Source of the DNA: Phenylobacterium sp.
Lineage (GTDB): Bacteria > Pseudomonadota > Alphaproteobacteria > Caulobacterales > Caulobacteraceae
NCBI RefSeq assembly: GCF_030697925.1
Contig: NZ_JAUYOJ010000126.1
Coordinates: forward strand, 1-64,000
Length of the DNA: 64,000 nt
Reading direction: 5' to 3'
Shown in pieces: positions 21,309-31,378 of this stretch. Under the pieces are notes generated by a model, which ran no database searches, was not told where the DNA came from, and saw only the letters and a program-made list of their open reading frames with translations. Both the position numbers and the translations under genes were made by a program. Numbering within the stretch: position 1 is the first letter of the stretch; every line of letters starts with the position of its first letter.

Positions 21309-22307
21309 ATGGCGTTCAGCACGCAGGCGGGGTTCATCAATCCCAACGACCAAAGGGTTCTCGGCCCCACCGGCCTCCCCGGCACCGACCACGGCCAACA
21401 GATCTATGTGCTGCAATGCCAGCGCTGCGCCCAGGTGTACGGGGCGAACGGCAGCGACATCGCCATCCGCCGCTGCCCGTCCTGTGACGGCGGCAGACCC
21501 GGTTTCGAGATCACCGCTGCGAGCGTGATCGCCGCCCCCAGGGCCGCCGAAACCAAGCGATCGCGGAATCCCAACTGGACCCGCGACGAGTTGATCCTCG
21601 CCCTCGACCTCTACTTCGACAACCCGATGGCCGACGAGCACAGCGCCGTGGTCGGCGAGCTGTCGGTGTTGCTCAATCGGCTTTGGCCGGCGACGGAGCT
21701 GGATCGCAAGACCCTGCGCAACCCGGCCGGCGTTTCGATGAAACTCGGCAACTTCCAAGGCCTCGACCCGGAATACCTGGCGAGTGGCCGCAAGGGTCTG
21801 CCGCACGGCGGCCGGCTCGAGAAGCAGATTTGGACGGAGTTCGAAGCCGATCGACCGCACTTAAAGGCTGTCGCCGGCGCCATTCGGCGGGTGCTGGAGC
21901 GAGCGCCCGAGATCGCCGCCCTGGCCGACTCAAGCGCCGACGCCGAAGCCGCCGAGGGCGCCGTGCTGACGCGGCTGCACCACTATCGGGAACGCGACCG
22001 CGATCTGCCGAACAAGCGCAAGGCGCAAGCGCTCGCGCAGCACGGCCGGCTGACCTGCGAGGCCTGCGATTTTGATTTCGCCGCCGCCTATGGCGAACGG
22101 GGCGTGGGCTTTATCGAGGTGCATCACACTAAGCCCTTGGAGACGCTGCAGCCCGGCGCGCGCACCAAGCTGAGCGAGCTCGCCGTGCTCTGCGCCAACT
22201 GCCATCGCATGGTTCACGCCAAGCGGCCGTGGCTGACGATGGAGGAGCTCAAGGCGCTGGTGGCGGCCCGGACCGCGGCGCCCGAACCTAGCTCTGATTT
22301 CGCATAA
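21309..22307 (+). CDS. HNH endonuclease (McrA-like) with N-terminal zinc-ribbon
   Basis: 332 aa; CQRCAQVYG...RRCPSCDGG; NWTRDELILALDLYF...ERGVGFIEVHHTKPLETLQPGARTKLSELAVLCANCHRMVH. Confidence 0.87.
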   Translation: MAFSTQAGFINPNDQRVLGPTGLPGTDHGQQIYVLQCQRCAQVYGANGSDIAIRRCPSCDGGRPGFEITAASVIAAPRAAETKRSRNPNWTRDELILALDLYFDNPMADEHSAVVGELSVLLNRLWPATELDRKTLRNPAGVSMKLGNFQGLDPEYLASGRKGLPHGGRLEKQIWTEFEADRPHLKAVAGAIRRVLERAPEIAALADSSADAEAAEGAVLTRLHHYRERDRDLPNKRKAQALAQHGRLTCEACDFDFAAAYGERGVGFIEVHHTKPLETLQPGARTKLSELAVLCANCHRMVHAKRPWLTMEELKALVAARTAAPEPSSDFA

Positions 22308-22330
22308 CGCTAGATGGCTGATGCGGTGAT

Positions 22331-22463
22331 GTCAGGTTAGCGCCACAATTGCATTTCGGCTCCGACGCCGACGCGCAGAATTTTCAGCACCCACACAGCG
22401 ACCCCGGCAGGCCGCGAGTGGCCTAATAATCGTTTGCGTGGCCAATTGTGCGGCTAACCTGAC
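22331..22463. repeat. 133-bp interval bounded by 21-bp inverted repeats (MITE-like)
   Basis: GTCAGGTTAGCGCCACAATTG (22331-22351) vs CAATTGTGCGGCTAACCTGAC (22443-22463), 19/21 matches as inverted repeat. Confidence 0.65.
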
Positions 22464-22707
22464 AGCACCGCGGCCGGCTTCGCCTTCCACGGTTTCTGCC
22501 AGTCCCGGCGCACTCCCACGTGCGTGTGCCGGGATTGCACAGCAACTGAGCTGGCCGGCGACCCCGACGGCTCAATACCAGCCAATTGGCCTTTCACGTG
22601 CCGCAGATCGTCTCGACCGGAGCGCGTCAGCGCACTCTTCGCTGCCTCGTGTTCAGGGCGACCGGCGCAAGGCGGTGTTGGGATTGGCGCGCTGATACGT
22701 TGCCGCT

Positions 22708-23478
22708 CTAGAAGTTGACGCGGCGGGTCAACGCGCCGTCGACCACCAGATTGACGCCCGTGGTGAAGGCCGAACGGGGACTCGCCAGAAAGACCGTCGC
22801 CGCTGCGATCTCCTCCGCGGTCGCCATGCGGCCGGTCGGATTGCGCTTCAGGGTCTGCTCGAACAGCGCCGGATGGTCCGATCTGACCTGGGCCCACACA
22901 CCCCCTTCGAAGAACACCGTACCGGGCGACACGACGTTGCATCTCACCCCCTTGGCGGCGCCTTCCCGGGCGATCCCCTTGGCGAAATGCACGAGCGCCG
23001 CCTTCAGAGCGCCGTAGGCGCTCGGCGCCTCGGTCTCCGCCGCCGCTGTGGATCCGATCAGGAGGAATGCCGCGTCGCCGCAGGCCCCGGCGGCGGTTTC
23101 CAGATGCGGCCGCGCCGCCTCGAAGGTGCGCACCGCGCCAAGCGTATCGACCTCGAAGAGGCTCCGCCACGCGGCCTCGCCATTGCCCTGGACCATGGCG
23201 CTCGCGTTGCAGACGACGACATCGACGCCGCCCAGCGCCGCGGCGGCGGCCTCGACGAAGGCCTTCAAGGCGGCCCCATCGGCGATATCCACCGCCCGAC
23301 CCCACGCCCGGACGCCCTTGGCCAGCAGCGCGGTGACCGCCTCGGCCACCTGTTCCGGGTTCCGCGCGCAGATCGCCACGTCGGCGCCCTCATCCGCGAA
23401 GGCCTCCGCGATGGCGCGACCGATGCCGCGGGAGGCGCCGGTAACGATCACCGCCTTGCCCTTCAACTGCAGATCCAC
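22708..23478 (-). CDS. SDR family oxidoreductase
   Basis: 256 aa; KGKAVIVTGASRGIGRAIAEAFADEGADVAICAR; SAYGALKAALVHFAKGIA. Confidence 0.93.
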   Translation of the reverse strand: MDLQLKGKAVIVTGASRGIGRAIAEAFADEGADVAICARNPEQVAEAVTALLAKGVRAWGRAVDIADGAALKAFVEAAAAALGGVDVVVCNASAMVQGNGEAAWRSLFEVDTLGAVRTFEAARPHLETAAGACGDAAFLLIGSTAAAETEAPSAYGALKAALVHFAKGIAREGAAKGVRCNVVSPGTVFFEGGVWAQVRSDHPALFEQTLKRNPTGRMATAEEIAAATVFLASPRSAFTTGVNLVVDGALTRRVNF

Positions 23479-23636
23479 TGGCCGACTCCTTCCGTGCGAG
23501 TTCTGGCAGCTCCGGTCACCCTCGACTGCAGATATGCCTCCGGACAGGGGGCGAACGATTGCGCGTTGGTGAGGCGGCCGTGGAGGCCGACGGGATGGTC
23601 GCTCATAGGACGATCAAGGCCCCGGGACGCATTGCG

Positions 23637-24719
23637 CTAGGTCAGCCATTCGACGCCCACCAACACCAGGCCGGCGATCCACACGGTTTCCAGAACGATG
23701 GCGGCGACAGGACGCCAGCCAGCCTGGAGGACCGCCTTGAAGGACGTCTTAATCCCCAGCGCGGAGATCGCCACCACCAGGCACCAGCGCGACGCCTCGC
23801 CGGCGAGATCGCTCGCTGCCTTCGGCAGGACGCCAAGACTGTTGAGCGCCACCAGCAGCGCGAACCCAATGAGGAACCCCGGCAAGGGCGCCGCGGTCGG
23901 GCCACCGACGCGACGACGCGCCATGACGGCGGCGATCGCAAAGACGACCGGGAGCAGCAGCGCCACGCGCAGAAGCTTCACATAGGTCGCCGTGTCGCCC
24001 GTGACCTGGGAGACCATATATCCGGCGCCCACGACCTGGGCGACGTCATGGATGGTGCCGCCGAGGAAGAGCCCGGCGCGAACCTCGCCGAGCCCCAGTG
24101 CGCTGACCAGGACCGGGTAGACGATCATGGCCACCGTCGACAGCGTGGTCACCACGACGACCACGAGGATGACGTCGCGCTCGCTCTCCTTGGTTTTTGG
24201 CAGAATCGAAGCAATGGCGAGCGCCGCCGACGCCCCGCAGATGCCGACCGACCCCCCGGACAGAAGACCGAAGGACGGGCCCAGGCGAAGGAGCCTGCCC
24301 AGCACGAGACCCAGGCCCAGCGTCGTCGTCACACCAACCACCACCATCACGATGGGGGTCCAGCCGAGGCTCATGATCTGTTCGATGGTGATCCGCGCGC
24401 CGAGCAGGGCCACCCCCGTGCGGAGCACCGTCCTGGAGGCAAACTCCACGCCTCGGATGCAGCGGCCCTCCTCGTGCAGGAAGTGGAACGCCATCCCGAA
24501 GGTCAGGGCGAACAGCATCACCGGCGCGCCGTAGTGCTGCGACAGCCAAACCGCGGCGATGGCGATGACGCTCGCGACGAGGAGGCCCGGGTAAGCCGCC
24601 AGGAACAGGGCGACGACCCGGTTCCCCGGAGGTCGGGTGGGAGGCAGTCCCTCCATACTGTCCCAAGTCGTGGCCAGATGCGCGGCCTCGGCATCGGTCT
24701 TGAGCCAGCTTGGGTCCAT
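23637..24719 (-). CDS. YeiH-like putative sulfate exporter family transporter
   Basis: LRTGVALLGARITIEQIMSLGWTPI...LLSGGSVGICGASAALAIASILPKT...LFLGGTIHDVAQVVGAGYMVS; start at MDPSWLKTD. Confidence 0.85.
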   Translation of the reverse strand: MDPSWLKTDAEAAHLATTWDSMEGLPPTRPPGNRVVALFLAAYPGLLVASVIAIAAVWLSQHYGAPVMLFALTFGMAFHFLHEEGRCIRGVEFASRTVLRTGVALLGARITIEQIMSLGWTPIVMVVVGVTTTLGLGLVLGRLLRLGPSFGLLSGGSVGICGASAALAIASILPKTKESERDVILVVVVVTTLSTVAMIVYPVLVSALGLGEVRAGLFLGGTIHDVAQVVGAGYMVSQVTGDTATYVKLLRVALLLPVVFAIAAVMARRRVGGPTAAPLPGFLIGFALLVALNSLGVLPKAASDLAGEASRWCLVVAISALGIKTSFKAVLQAGWRPVAAIVLETVWIAGLVLVGVEWLT

Positions 24720-24723
24720 GCGG

Positions 24724-27027
24724 TCAGTCCTGGATCTCGATCTGGGGCGACTCATAGGCTGCAATTGGCGGCGCAACGCCGTCGAAGCGGCGCACATCCG
24801 CCAGGCAGGTCTGCGCGGAGCATCCCTGCGCGAATGAGGATGTGCCGCGATCCAAGGTCAGGCTGTTCGGGTTGGCGTTGCGGTCCAAGCCGTCGGGCGC
24901 CGGGTCGTACCATCCGCCCGTGGCGAGGCGGATGACCCCCGTCATGATGTCATCGCTGACGATCGCGCCGGCCAGGCAGCGCCCGCGATCGTTGAACACT
25001 TCCACCAGGTCGCCGTCGGCGATCCCACGCGCCGCCGCGTCCGCCGGATTGAGGTAGATCGGCTCCCGCCCCGCCACCTTGCCGGCGCGGCTGTAGGGGC
25101 TGTGATCGAGTTGGCTGTGGAGCCGCCGCCTAGGCTGGTCCGACAGCAGGTGCAGGGGGTAGGCCTTTGCCTTCTCGTGCCCGAGCCACTCGAAAGGCTC
25201 TAGCCAGACCGGGTGACCCGGACAATCCGGCAGGCCGAAGCCGGCGATCGTTTCGGAATAAATCTCGATCTTGCCTGAGGGAGTCCGCAAGCGGTTGCCA
25301 TCGGGGTCGGTGCGGAACGCCTCGTGCATGACGATGGGTCGGTCGTGACCGGCGAGGTCTACAACCCCTTGCGCCCAGAAGGCGTCGAAGTCGGGCAGGT
25401 CGATCCCGACCGCCCGAGCCCGCGGAAGGTTCTCAGCGTAGATGCGCCGCAGCCAGCCTGGCGCGTCCAGGCCCTCCGTGAAGCTGTCCGCTACGCCAAG
25501 CCTCGCAGCCAGGTCGGCGAATATCCGATAGTCGTCGCGCGCCTCCCCGAAGGGCTCGACCGCCTTGCGCATAGCCAGGATGTAGCCCTCGCGGCCCGCG
25601 AAGCCGATATCGTCGCGTTCCAACGAGGTTGTCGCCGGCAGAACGATGTCGGCGAAGCGCGCCGTCGGCGTCCAGTACTGCTCGTGGACCACAATCGTCT
25701 CGGGCCGCGACCAGGCGTCGGTCAGCCGGTTCAGATCCTGGTGGTGGTGGAATGGATTGCCGCCAGCCCAGTACACGAGCCGGATCTCGGGGTAGCGATA
25801 CACCCCGCCCTGGTAGGTGAAACTCTCGCCTGGCTTCAGCAGCATGTCCGCGATCCGCGCGACAGGGATGAAGTCGGGGATGGGGTTCTGACCTTGCGGG
25901 AACACCGGGCCGGGCATGTGGACATGTGAGCTGCCCATGGTGTTGGCGGCGCCGTAGCCCAGCCCGTAGCCGCCGCCAGGCAGGCCCACCTGGCCCACCA
26001 TGCTGGACAGGGCGACCAGCATCCAGAACGGCTGTTCGCCGTGTGCCGCGCGCTGCAGGGCCCAGGCGGCGTTGATCATCGTCCGCGCGGACAGCATCTC
26101 CCGCGCCAGGCACCCGATGCGGTCGGCCGGAACGCCGGTGATCTCCGCGGCCCACTCGGGGGTCTTCGGGACGCCATCGGTATCGCCGAGCAGATACGGC
26201 AGGAAGCGATCGAAGCCCGCGGTGCAGCGGTCGATGAAACCGCGATCGAACCGGTTGTCCTGCTGGATCGCGTAAGCGAGCCCGAGCATCAGGGCCGTGT
26301 CGGTGTTCGGGCGGATGGGAATCCATTCCACCTCGCCACCGGTGACCAGGTTGTCCCGCACGGGGCTGATGTTAACGAAGCGAACGCCCGCCCTGGCCAT
26401 GCGCTGAAGGCCCTCCGCCAGCCGATGCCGTCCGGGGCCGCCAGGCGACACCTGGCCGTTCTTCACCGGAACGCCGCCGAAGCCCACGAAGAGCTCGGTA
26501 TGCTCGGCCAGGACGCTCCAGGAGGTATGCGAGGCGTTGGACTCGTCCATCGAGGCGGCGATGTACGGCATCAGGGCCCGCCCGGCGCCGAGGCTATAGG
26601 TGTCCACGTGCCGGACGTACCCGCCCCACTGGTTGAGGAAGCGATGCACCTGGCTCTGCGCATGGTGAAACCGCCCGGCGCTGGACCACCCATAGGAACC
26701 GCCAAAGACCGCGGTGTTCCCGAACGCCGCCCGCACACGCCGCAGTTCCGCCGCGACAAGATCCAGAGCGACGTCCCAGTCGACTTCGACGAAGGCTTCG
26801 CAACCGCGGGTCCGCGGCGCGGCGCCTGGGCCCTGCTCAAGCCAGCTGCGCCGCACGGCCGGACGGGTGACCCGCAGGCGCTGGACCTCGGGCTCGAGTT
26901 GATCCAGGCCGATCGGCGACGGGTCGGGGTCGAGGCTCCAGGGATGCAGGGTCGGTCGCTGGCCGCGAGCCCCCGCCTCAACTTCGTAGAGGCCCCAGTG
27001 CGCGGCCGAATAGGTGCGCGCGCTCAT
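24724..27027 (-). CDS. Molybdopterin-dependent S/N-oxide reductase (BisC/TorA-like)
   Basis: Start at MSARTYSAAHWGLYEVEAG, ATGA-overlapped with upstream esterase; GRFHHAQSQVHRFLNQWGGYVRHVDTYSLGAG; C-terminal LDRGTSSFAQGCSAQTCLADVRR. Confidence 0.88.
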   Translation of the reverse strand: MSARTYSAAHWGLYEVEAGARGQRPTLHPWSLDPDPSPIGLDQLEPEVQRLRVTRPAVRRSWLEQGPGAAPRTRGCEAFVEVDWDVALDLVAAELRRVRAAFGNTAVFGGSYGWSSAGRFHHAQSQVHRFLNQWGGYVRHVDTYSLGAGRALMPYIAASMDESNASHTSWSVLAEHTELFVGFGGVPVKNGQVSPGGPGRHRLAEGLQRMARAGVRFVNISPVRDNLVTGGEVEWIPIRPNTDTALMLGLAYAIQQDNRFDRGFIDRCTAGFDRFLPYLLGDTDGVPKTPEWAAEITGVPADRIGCLAREMLSARTMINAAWALQRAAHGEQPFWMLVALSSMVGQVGLPGGGYGLGYGAANTMGSSHVHMPGPVFPQGQNPIPDFIPVARIADMLLKPGESFTYQGGVYRYPEIRLVYWAGGNPFHHHQDLNRLTDAWSRPETIVVHEQYWTPTARFADIVLPATTSLERDDIGFAGREGYILAMRKAVEPFGEARDDYRIFADLAARLGVADSFTEGLDAPGWLRRIYAENLPRARAVGIDLPDFDAFWAQGVVDLAGHDRPIVMHEAFRTDPDGNRLRTPSGKIEIYSETIAGFGLPDCPGHPVWLEPFEWLGHEKAKAYPLHLLSDQPRRRLHSQLDHSPYSRAGKVAGREPIYLNPADAAARGIADGDLVEVFNDRGRCLAGAIVSDDIMTGVIRLATGGWYDPAPDGLDRNANPNSLTLDRGTSSFAQGCSAQTCLADVRRFDGVAPPIAAYESPQIEIQD

Positions 27028-28619
27028 TGCGGCGCGGGCGGCGCTGTTGTCGGCTCGGCCACGGTGCGCACCATGTCGCCCCGGTGGTTGTCGACCACAC
27101 GCATCGCGTTGTCGAAGACCAGGGTCGCGCGACGCTGGCCATCGTAGGCGGGCCACGCCGGGATGAGTGCGTTGTTGGGATCTCCGGTCTTGGCGAAAGC
27201 CACGAGCGAGGCGACCATGCGGTCGACCATCAGGCGGCCCTCCGCATGGCCGGAGCCGCAGGCCGGGCTGCGATAGAGGCCGAAGGACGCGTCGAGGTCT
27301 TCCGCGTGGAAGGCGCCGTAGCGACGGTCATAGGCGTCGCTGACCCAGTCCCACTCGTAGAGGTAGACCGGCGCCGCGCCGAGCGCCGCCTTGCGGTGAG
27401 CCTGCAGCAGGGTGACGCCGCGCGTCAGGTCGGTGTAGGCCTTGCCCTGGATCAGGAACGCCGGCTCATCGGGACTCTCCTGGCGATAGGCGGCGAGGAT
27501 GGCCTCCGCGCGATCCCCCCAGGTCTGGCGGAACACCGCCACGACCCCGGCGTCGTCCACATCGAAGTTCTCGAAGAAGTTCGATCGGTCGTGCAGCGTG
27601 GTGCCCACGATCATCGGGATGGCGCCCGACACGGCCGGAGCCGAAGACGCGAACGGCGCCTCGGGCAGCACCTGCCCGTCGACGACGGGCCGGAAATCGC
27701 CCACCGCTGCCTGCGCCTCGAGGATCTCCTGCCAGCTCCGCTTCCGGATATCGACGGCACGGTCGTTGCCGAGCCCCAGGCGCAGCAGCAGCCGCTCGGC
27801 CTGGCCGGCGCCTTCGTCCCGGGTCCAGGCGCCGACCGGCGGCGGCGACTGGGCGACGGCGCGGTGGAACAGCTTCACCGCCGCAGGAGCCCCCATCAAT
27901 GTGCTGACCTTGGATCCTCCGCCGGACTGGCCGAAGATCGTGACCCGGTCCGGGTCGCCGCCAAACCGGCCGATGTTGTCGCGCACCCATTCGAGGGCGG
28001 CGACCATATCGAGGACGCCGCAAACACCGCCGCTGGCGAACTCGGGCCCACCGACCTCCGCCAACGCAAGGTATCCCAGGGCGCCCAGGCGGTGGTTTAC
28101 GGTCACGACCACGACATTCCCGGCCCGGGCAAGCTGCGCCCCGTCGTACATCGGCGCGTTGCCGGAACCGGTCGTCCAGCCGCCGCCATGGAACGCGACC
28201 AGCACCGCCCGGCCGGCTCCGTCGCTCACGCCCGGCGTCCAGATGTTGAGGTTCAGGCAGTCTTCGCCCATCCCGCCGGGACCGACATGGGCGTCCCAGT
28301 TGATCAGCATGGAGTACTCGTAGGCCAGGTCCATCGGGACCTGCGGGGAGACCTGGCCGTAGCCGAAGCAGTCACGAACCCCGCTCCAGGCCGCCCGCTT
28401 CTGCGGCGGCATGTAACGGTTGGATCCTGCCGTGGAGGCGCCGTACGGAACGCCCTTGAACTGCTTGATGTCGCCGTTGGCGATGCCCTGGACGCGCCCG
28501 GCGGTGGTCTCCACGGTCCAGAAAAGCTGGCCGCCCGCCCGCCCCATTCTTGCGGCGGCACCCGCCGCTTCAGGCAACCGGAACGGGTCCTTGGGCGACC
28601 GCTCGGATTCATCCGCCAT
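27024..28619 (-). CDS. Type B carboxylesterase/lipase family protein
   Basis: 531 aa; FKGVPYGAST...EDCLNLNIWTP...VLVAFHGGGWTTGSG...DPDRVTIFGQSGGGSKVSTLM. Confidence 0.93.
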   Translation of the reverse strand: MADESERSPKDPFRLPEAAGAAARMGRAGGQLFWTVETTAGRVQGIANGDIKQFKGVPYGASTAGSNRYMPPQKRAAWSGVRDCFGYGQVSPQVPMDLAYEYSMLINWDAHVGPGGMGEDCLNLNIWTPGVSDGAGRAVLVAFHGGGWTTGSGNAPMYDGAQLARAGNVVVVTVNHRLGALGYLALAEVGGPEFASGGVCGVLDMVAALEWVRDNIGRFGGDPDRVTIFGQSGGGSKVSTLMGAPAAVKLFHRAVAQSPPPVGAWTRDEGAGQAERLLLRLGLGNDRAVDIRKRSWQEILEAQAAVGDFRPVVDGQVLPEAPFASSAPAVSGAIPMIVGTTLHDRSNFFENFDVDDAGVVAVFRQTWGDRAEAILAAYRQESPDEPAFLIQGKAYTDLTRGVTLLQAHRKAALGAAPVYLYEWDWVSDAYDRRYGAFHAEDLDASFGLYRSPACGSGHAEGRLMVDRMVASLVAFAKTGDPNNALIPAWPAYDGQRRATLVFDNAMRVVDNHRGDMVRTVAEPTTAPPAPQ

Positions 28620-28658
28620 GCTCGACTCCCGATGGCCGCGGGTCGCAGCCGGCCCGCT

Positions 28659-30824
28659 TCAGAAGTTCGCCCGCAGCTCGACCCCGACTTGTCGCGGCGC
28701 GCCCCAGGTCGTGAAGCGAGACCCATTGGCCTGGGATCCCTGCAGCGTGGTGATATATTCCTTGTCGGTCACGTTGCTGCCGTAGACGCGCACCCGGTAC
28801 TTGTCGTCCGGACTGTCCCAGATCATCGCCAGATTGAGGATCGTGTAACCGGACTGTTCGTTCAACGGCCCGCCGAACTCGCGGAAGTGAATCCTGGTCC
28901 GTTGCGCCATGTCCGCCCGGAACGTCAGACGTCCGAACGCAAGGTCACCGGTGCGATAGGAAACGCCCGCGTTCACGGACTCCGTCGGGGCGTCGTTCAG
29001 GCGGTTGCCTGATAGATCCTGCAGGCCGAGCGCCGGCGCCAACGGGTCGACGTTGAGGAAGTCGGTATACTCGGCGTCGAGCAGCGACAGGCTGGCGTTG
29101 AACGTCCAATGGGAATTGGGTTGCCAGAGCCCTTCCACCTCGAGGCCCTTCACGCGAGCCGCCGCGGCGTTGGTGATCTGCTGCGCGAGACCGACCTGCT
29201 GGGCCAGCTGCAGATCGGTGTAGTCGTAGTAGAAAGCCGATGCGTTCAAGGTCACCGTATTGTCGAAGAACCGGTTCTTGATGCCGACCTCGTAGGCGGT
29301 GATCTTCTCGGGATTGTATCCGAGATTGCATTGATTGCGGTTGAAGCCGCCGACCTTGAACCCCTTCGAATATGTCGCATAGACGTTGCTGTTCGTGGCC
29401 AGGTCGTACTGGGCCCCGACCCGCGGCGTGGTCGAGTTGAATTCGATCGTTCGGGTGCGGTTCGCGCAGGTGATCAATTGCGGCGCGCCCACTCCAAACA
29501 CCAGGAAGTTGTTCTGGGTGATCGTCATCTTGTCCTTGGAAACCCGGATGCCGCCGATCAGCCGCAGCCGATCGCTGACGTTCCAGGTGGCGTCCGCGAA
29601 GGCCGCGATGGCGGAGTTTTCCAGCGGCCGGACCTCGAACTGCTGCTGGCTGTTCGGCGGCAGCGGCGGCAGTCCCAGCGGGAAGTCGAAGTGGATGTAC
29701 ACCTCCTGCTCGAAGTCCATGTAGAAGGCGCCGACCACCGCATCCACCGGCCCCAGGCTGCCGCCGACGTTGAACTCCTGGGTGAACGCCGTCGTGAGGT
29801 AGTTTCGATACGGGAGGAACAGGGCCTTGCTGGTTCCATCGTCGTCGCCGAAGTGGTCGTAGCTGTGCCTTTGCCAACCCGTGATCGACTTTAGATTGAA
29901 GTCGCCGATATCCCAGCTGAGCGTCGCGGCCCCGAATGTGAAGTTGATGTCGGTGTTGGTGGGCGTATTGACCGCCGTCCGCCGAGGCTCCTGCGGGGCC
30001 AAGCCCCCGGCGAACGACGGCGGCGTGGGGATTCCGCGCAGGGTGAAGGAATCCCATGGCCCCGACGATTCCAGGACTGCCGCTGTCAGACTCAGCGTGA
30101 GGTTTTCCGTGAGATCCGCATCGACGCGAAGGCGACCGGAAGCGACCTGCCCCTTGATGACGTCCTGACCGTTCGGGAGGACGTTCTTCACGAACCCCTT
30201 GTCCCGGTCCATGTAGTCGAACACGGCCCGGGCGCGGACCCGCTCGTTGACCGGCACGTTGACTACCGCCTGCAAACGGCTCTCGTCATAGGTCGCATAG
30301 CCGGCCTGGACGTAACCCTCGAACTCATCGGTCGGGGCCTTGGTGATGAAATTGACCACGCCCGCATTGGCGTTACGGCCATAGAGCGTGCCCTGCGGCC
30401 CGCGAAGCACCTCGACCCGCTCGAGGTCGATCTGGGCGAGGTCGCCCATGGCGGCGATGGGCTGGTAGACGCCGTCGACGTGAATGGCGACGCCGGGGGG
30501 GCCTGCGGCCACGACCAGGTTCAGCCCGATGCCCCGGATGCTGATGTTGGTGTTTCCTACCAGCTTGCCGACCTGCATGCTCGGGACCATGAACCGCAGG
30601 TCGGACACCTGGTTTACGCCCCGTTCCTGAAGCGTCTGCGCGTTGAGAGCCGTGATCGAGGCGGGCACCGACTGCACGCTCTCCGAGCGCTTCTGCGCAG
30701 TGACGATGACTTCACTGATGTCTACCGGCGCGGACGACCCCGCTTCGGCGAAGGCTGGGACAGCGGCCAGCGGCGCTGTCAACGCGACCGTGGCAAGCAG
30801 CAGGCGGCGAATTGTGGTGCCCAT
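28659..30824 (-). CDS. TonB-dependent receptor
   Basis: Start at MGTTIRRLLLATVALTAPLAAVPAFA; DISEVIVTAQKRSESVQSVPASITA; LERVEVLRGPQGTLYGRNANAGVVNFITK. Confidence 0.92.
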   Translation of the reverse strand: MGTTIRRLLLATVALTAPLAAVPAFAEAGSSAPVDISEVIVTAQKRSESVQSVPASITALNAQTLQERGVNQVSDLRFMVPSMQVGKLVGNTNISIRGIGLNLVVAAGPPGVAIHVDGVYQPIAAMGDLAQIDLERVEVLRGPQGTLYGRNANAGVVNFITKAPTDEFEGYVQAGYATYDESRLQAVVNVPVNERVRARAVFDYMDRDKGFVKNVLPNGQDVIKGQVASGRLRVDADLTENLTLSLTAAVLESSGPWDSFTLRGIPTPPSFAGGLAPQEPRRTAVNTPTNTDINFTFGAATLSWDIGDFNLKSITGWQRHSYDHFGDDDGTSKALFLPYRNYLTTAFTQEFNVGGSLGPVDAVVGAFYMDFEQEVYIHFDFPLGLPPLPPNSQQQFEVRPLENSAIAAFADATWNVSDRLRLIGGIRVSKDKMTITQNNFLVFGVGAPQLITCANRTRTIEFNSTTPRVGAQYDLATNSNVYATYSKGFKVGGFNRNQCNLGYNPEKITAYEVGIKNRFFDNTVTLNASAFYYDYTDLQLAQQVGLAQQITNAAAARVKGLEVEGLWQPNSHWTFNASLSLLDAEYTDFLNVDPLAPALGLQDLSGNRLNDAPTESVNAGVSYRTGDLAFGRLTFRADMAQRTRIHFREFGGPLNEQSGYTILNLAMIWDSPDDKYRVRVYGSNVTDKEYITTLQGSQANGSRFTTWGAPRQVGVELRANF

Positions 30825-30840
30825 TTCTCGTTTCCCCGTA

Positions 30841-30877
30841 GTATCATTATTTGATACGCGTTGTTGTATCTTGATAC
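30841..30877. promoter_or_regulatory. Composite operator site 1 (putative IclR-regulon box)
   Basis: GTATCATTATTTGATAC-gcgttgtt-GTATCTTGATAC, 17 nt upstream of TonB receptor start. Confidence 0.75.
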
Positions 30878-31049
30878 GACTACATTCCTCCCGTGGGGTC
30901 AAGCGCGCCCAGGTTGCGCCGTGTATTTGGGTACGGTTCGCGCGACTTACGGGGGTTCCGCACTAGGGCGCGACCGTTTCAGCCTGGAGCATCCGCACGG
31001 GGAAAAAAGGCCGACTTAAGCCCACCGCGCCTCCCGACCAGCCGCATCT

Positions 31050-31280
31050 TCAATCATGATCCGGTGACCTCGGCTCCCTAGGCTGAGAGCCGTTGAGCTC
31101 CAGACGCGCCGCCCGCTCGCGGAACGCCGCCTGGTCGCGCTCAGCTTCCATGACGTCAGCTCGCTCGCGCAGGGCCCGGGCCGTGGCCAGCAAAGACTCC
31201 TTGTCTGTACTCAGCGAGATCCAATGCGCAGCCTGGTCCGTCAGATCAGCCAGGCACCTGTAATATTCAGGACTCCGCAT
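31050..31280 (-). CDS. Small hypothetical protein
   Basis: 76 aa helical MRSPEYYRCLADLTDQAAHWISLSTDKESLLATARALRERADVMEAERDQAAFRERAARLEL. Confidence 0.5.
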   Translation of the reverse strand: MRSPEYYRCLADLTDQAAHWISLSTDKESLLATARALRERADVMEAERDQAAFRERAARLELNGSQPREPRSPDHD

Positions 31281-31378
31281 TACTGCGTCTCCTATACTAA
31301 CTATATTGTTGGAGATGCTTGGCTCTTTTCCCGCAGTAGGTACTGCGGCATCGGAAATCCCGATTCATCCAGGACCGG

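Noticed and set aside
22454-22700. Apparent coding remnant (RRDWQKPWKAKPAAVLSG on minus strand) between HNH and SDR genes
   Set aside because: No recognisable family; short and in an intergenic border region, so not called as a pseudogene.
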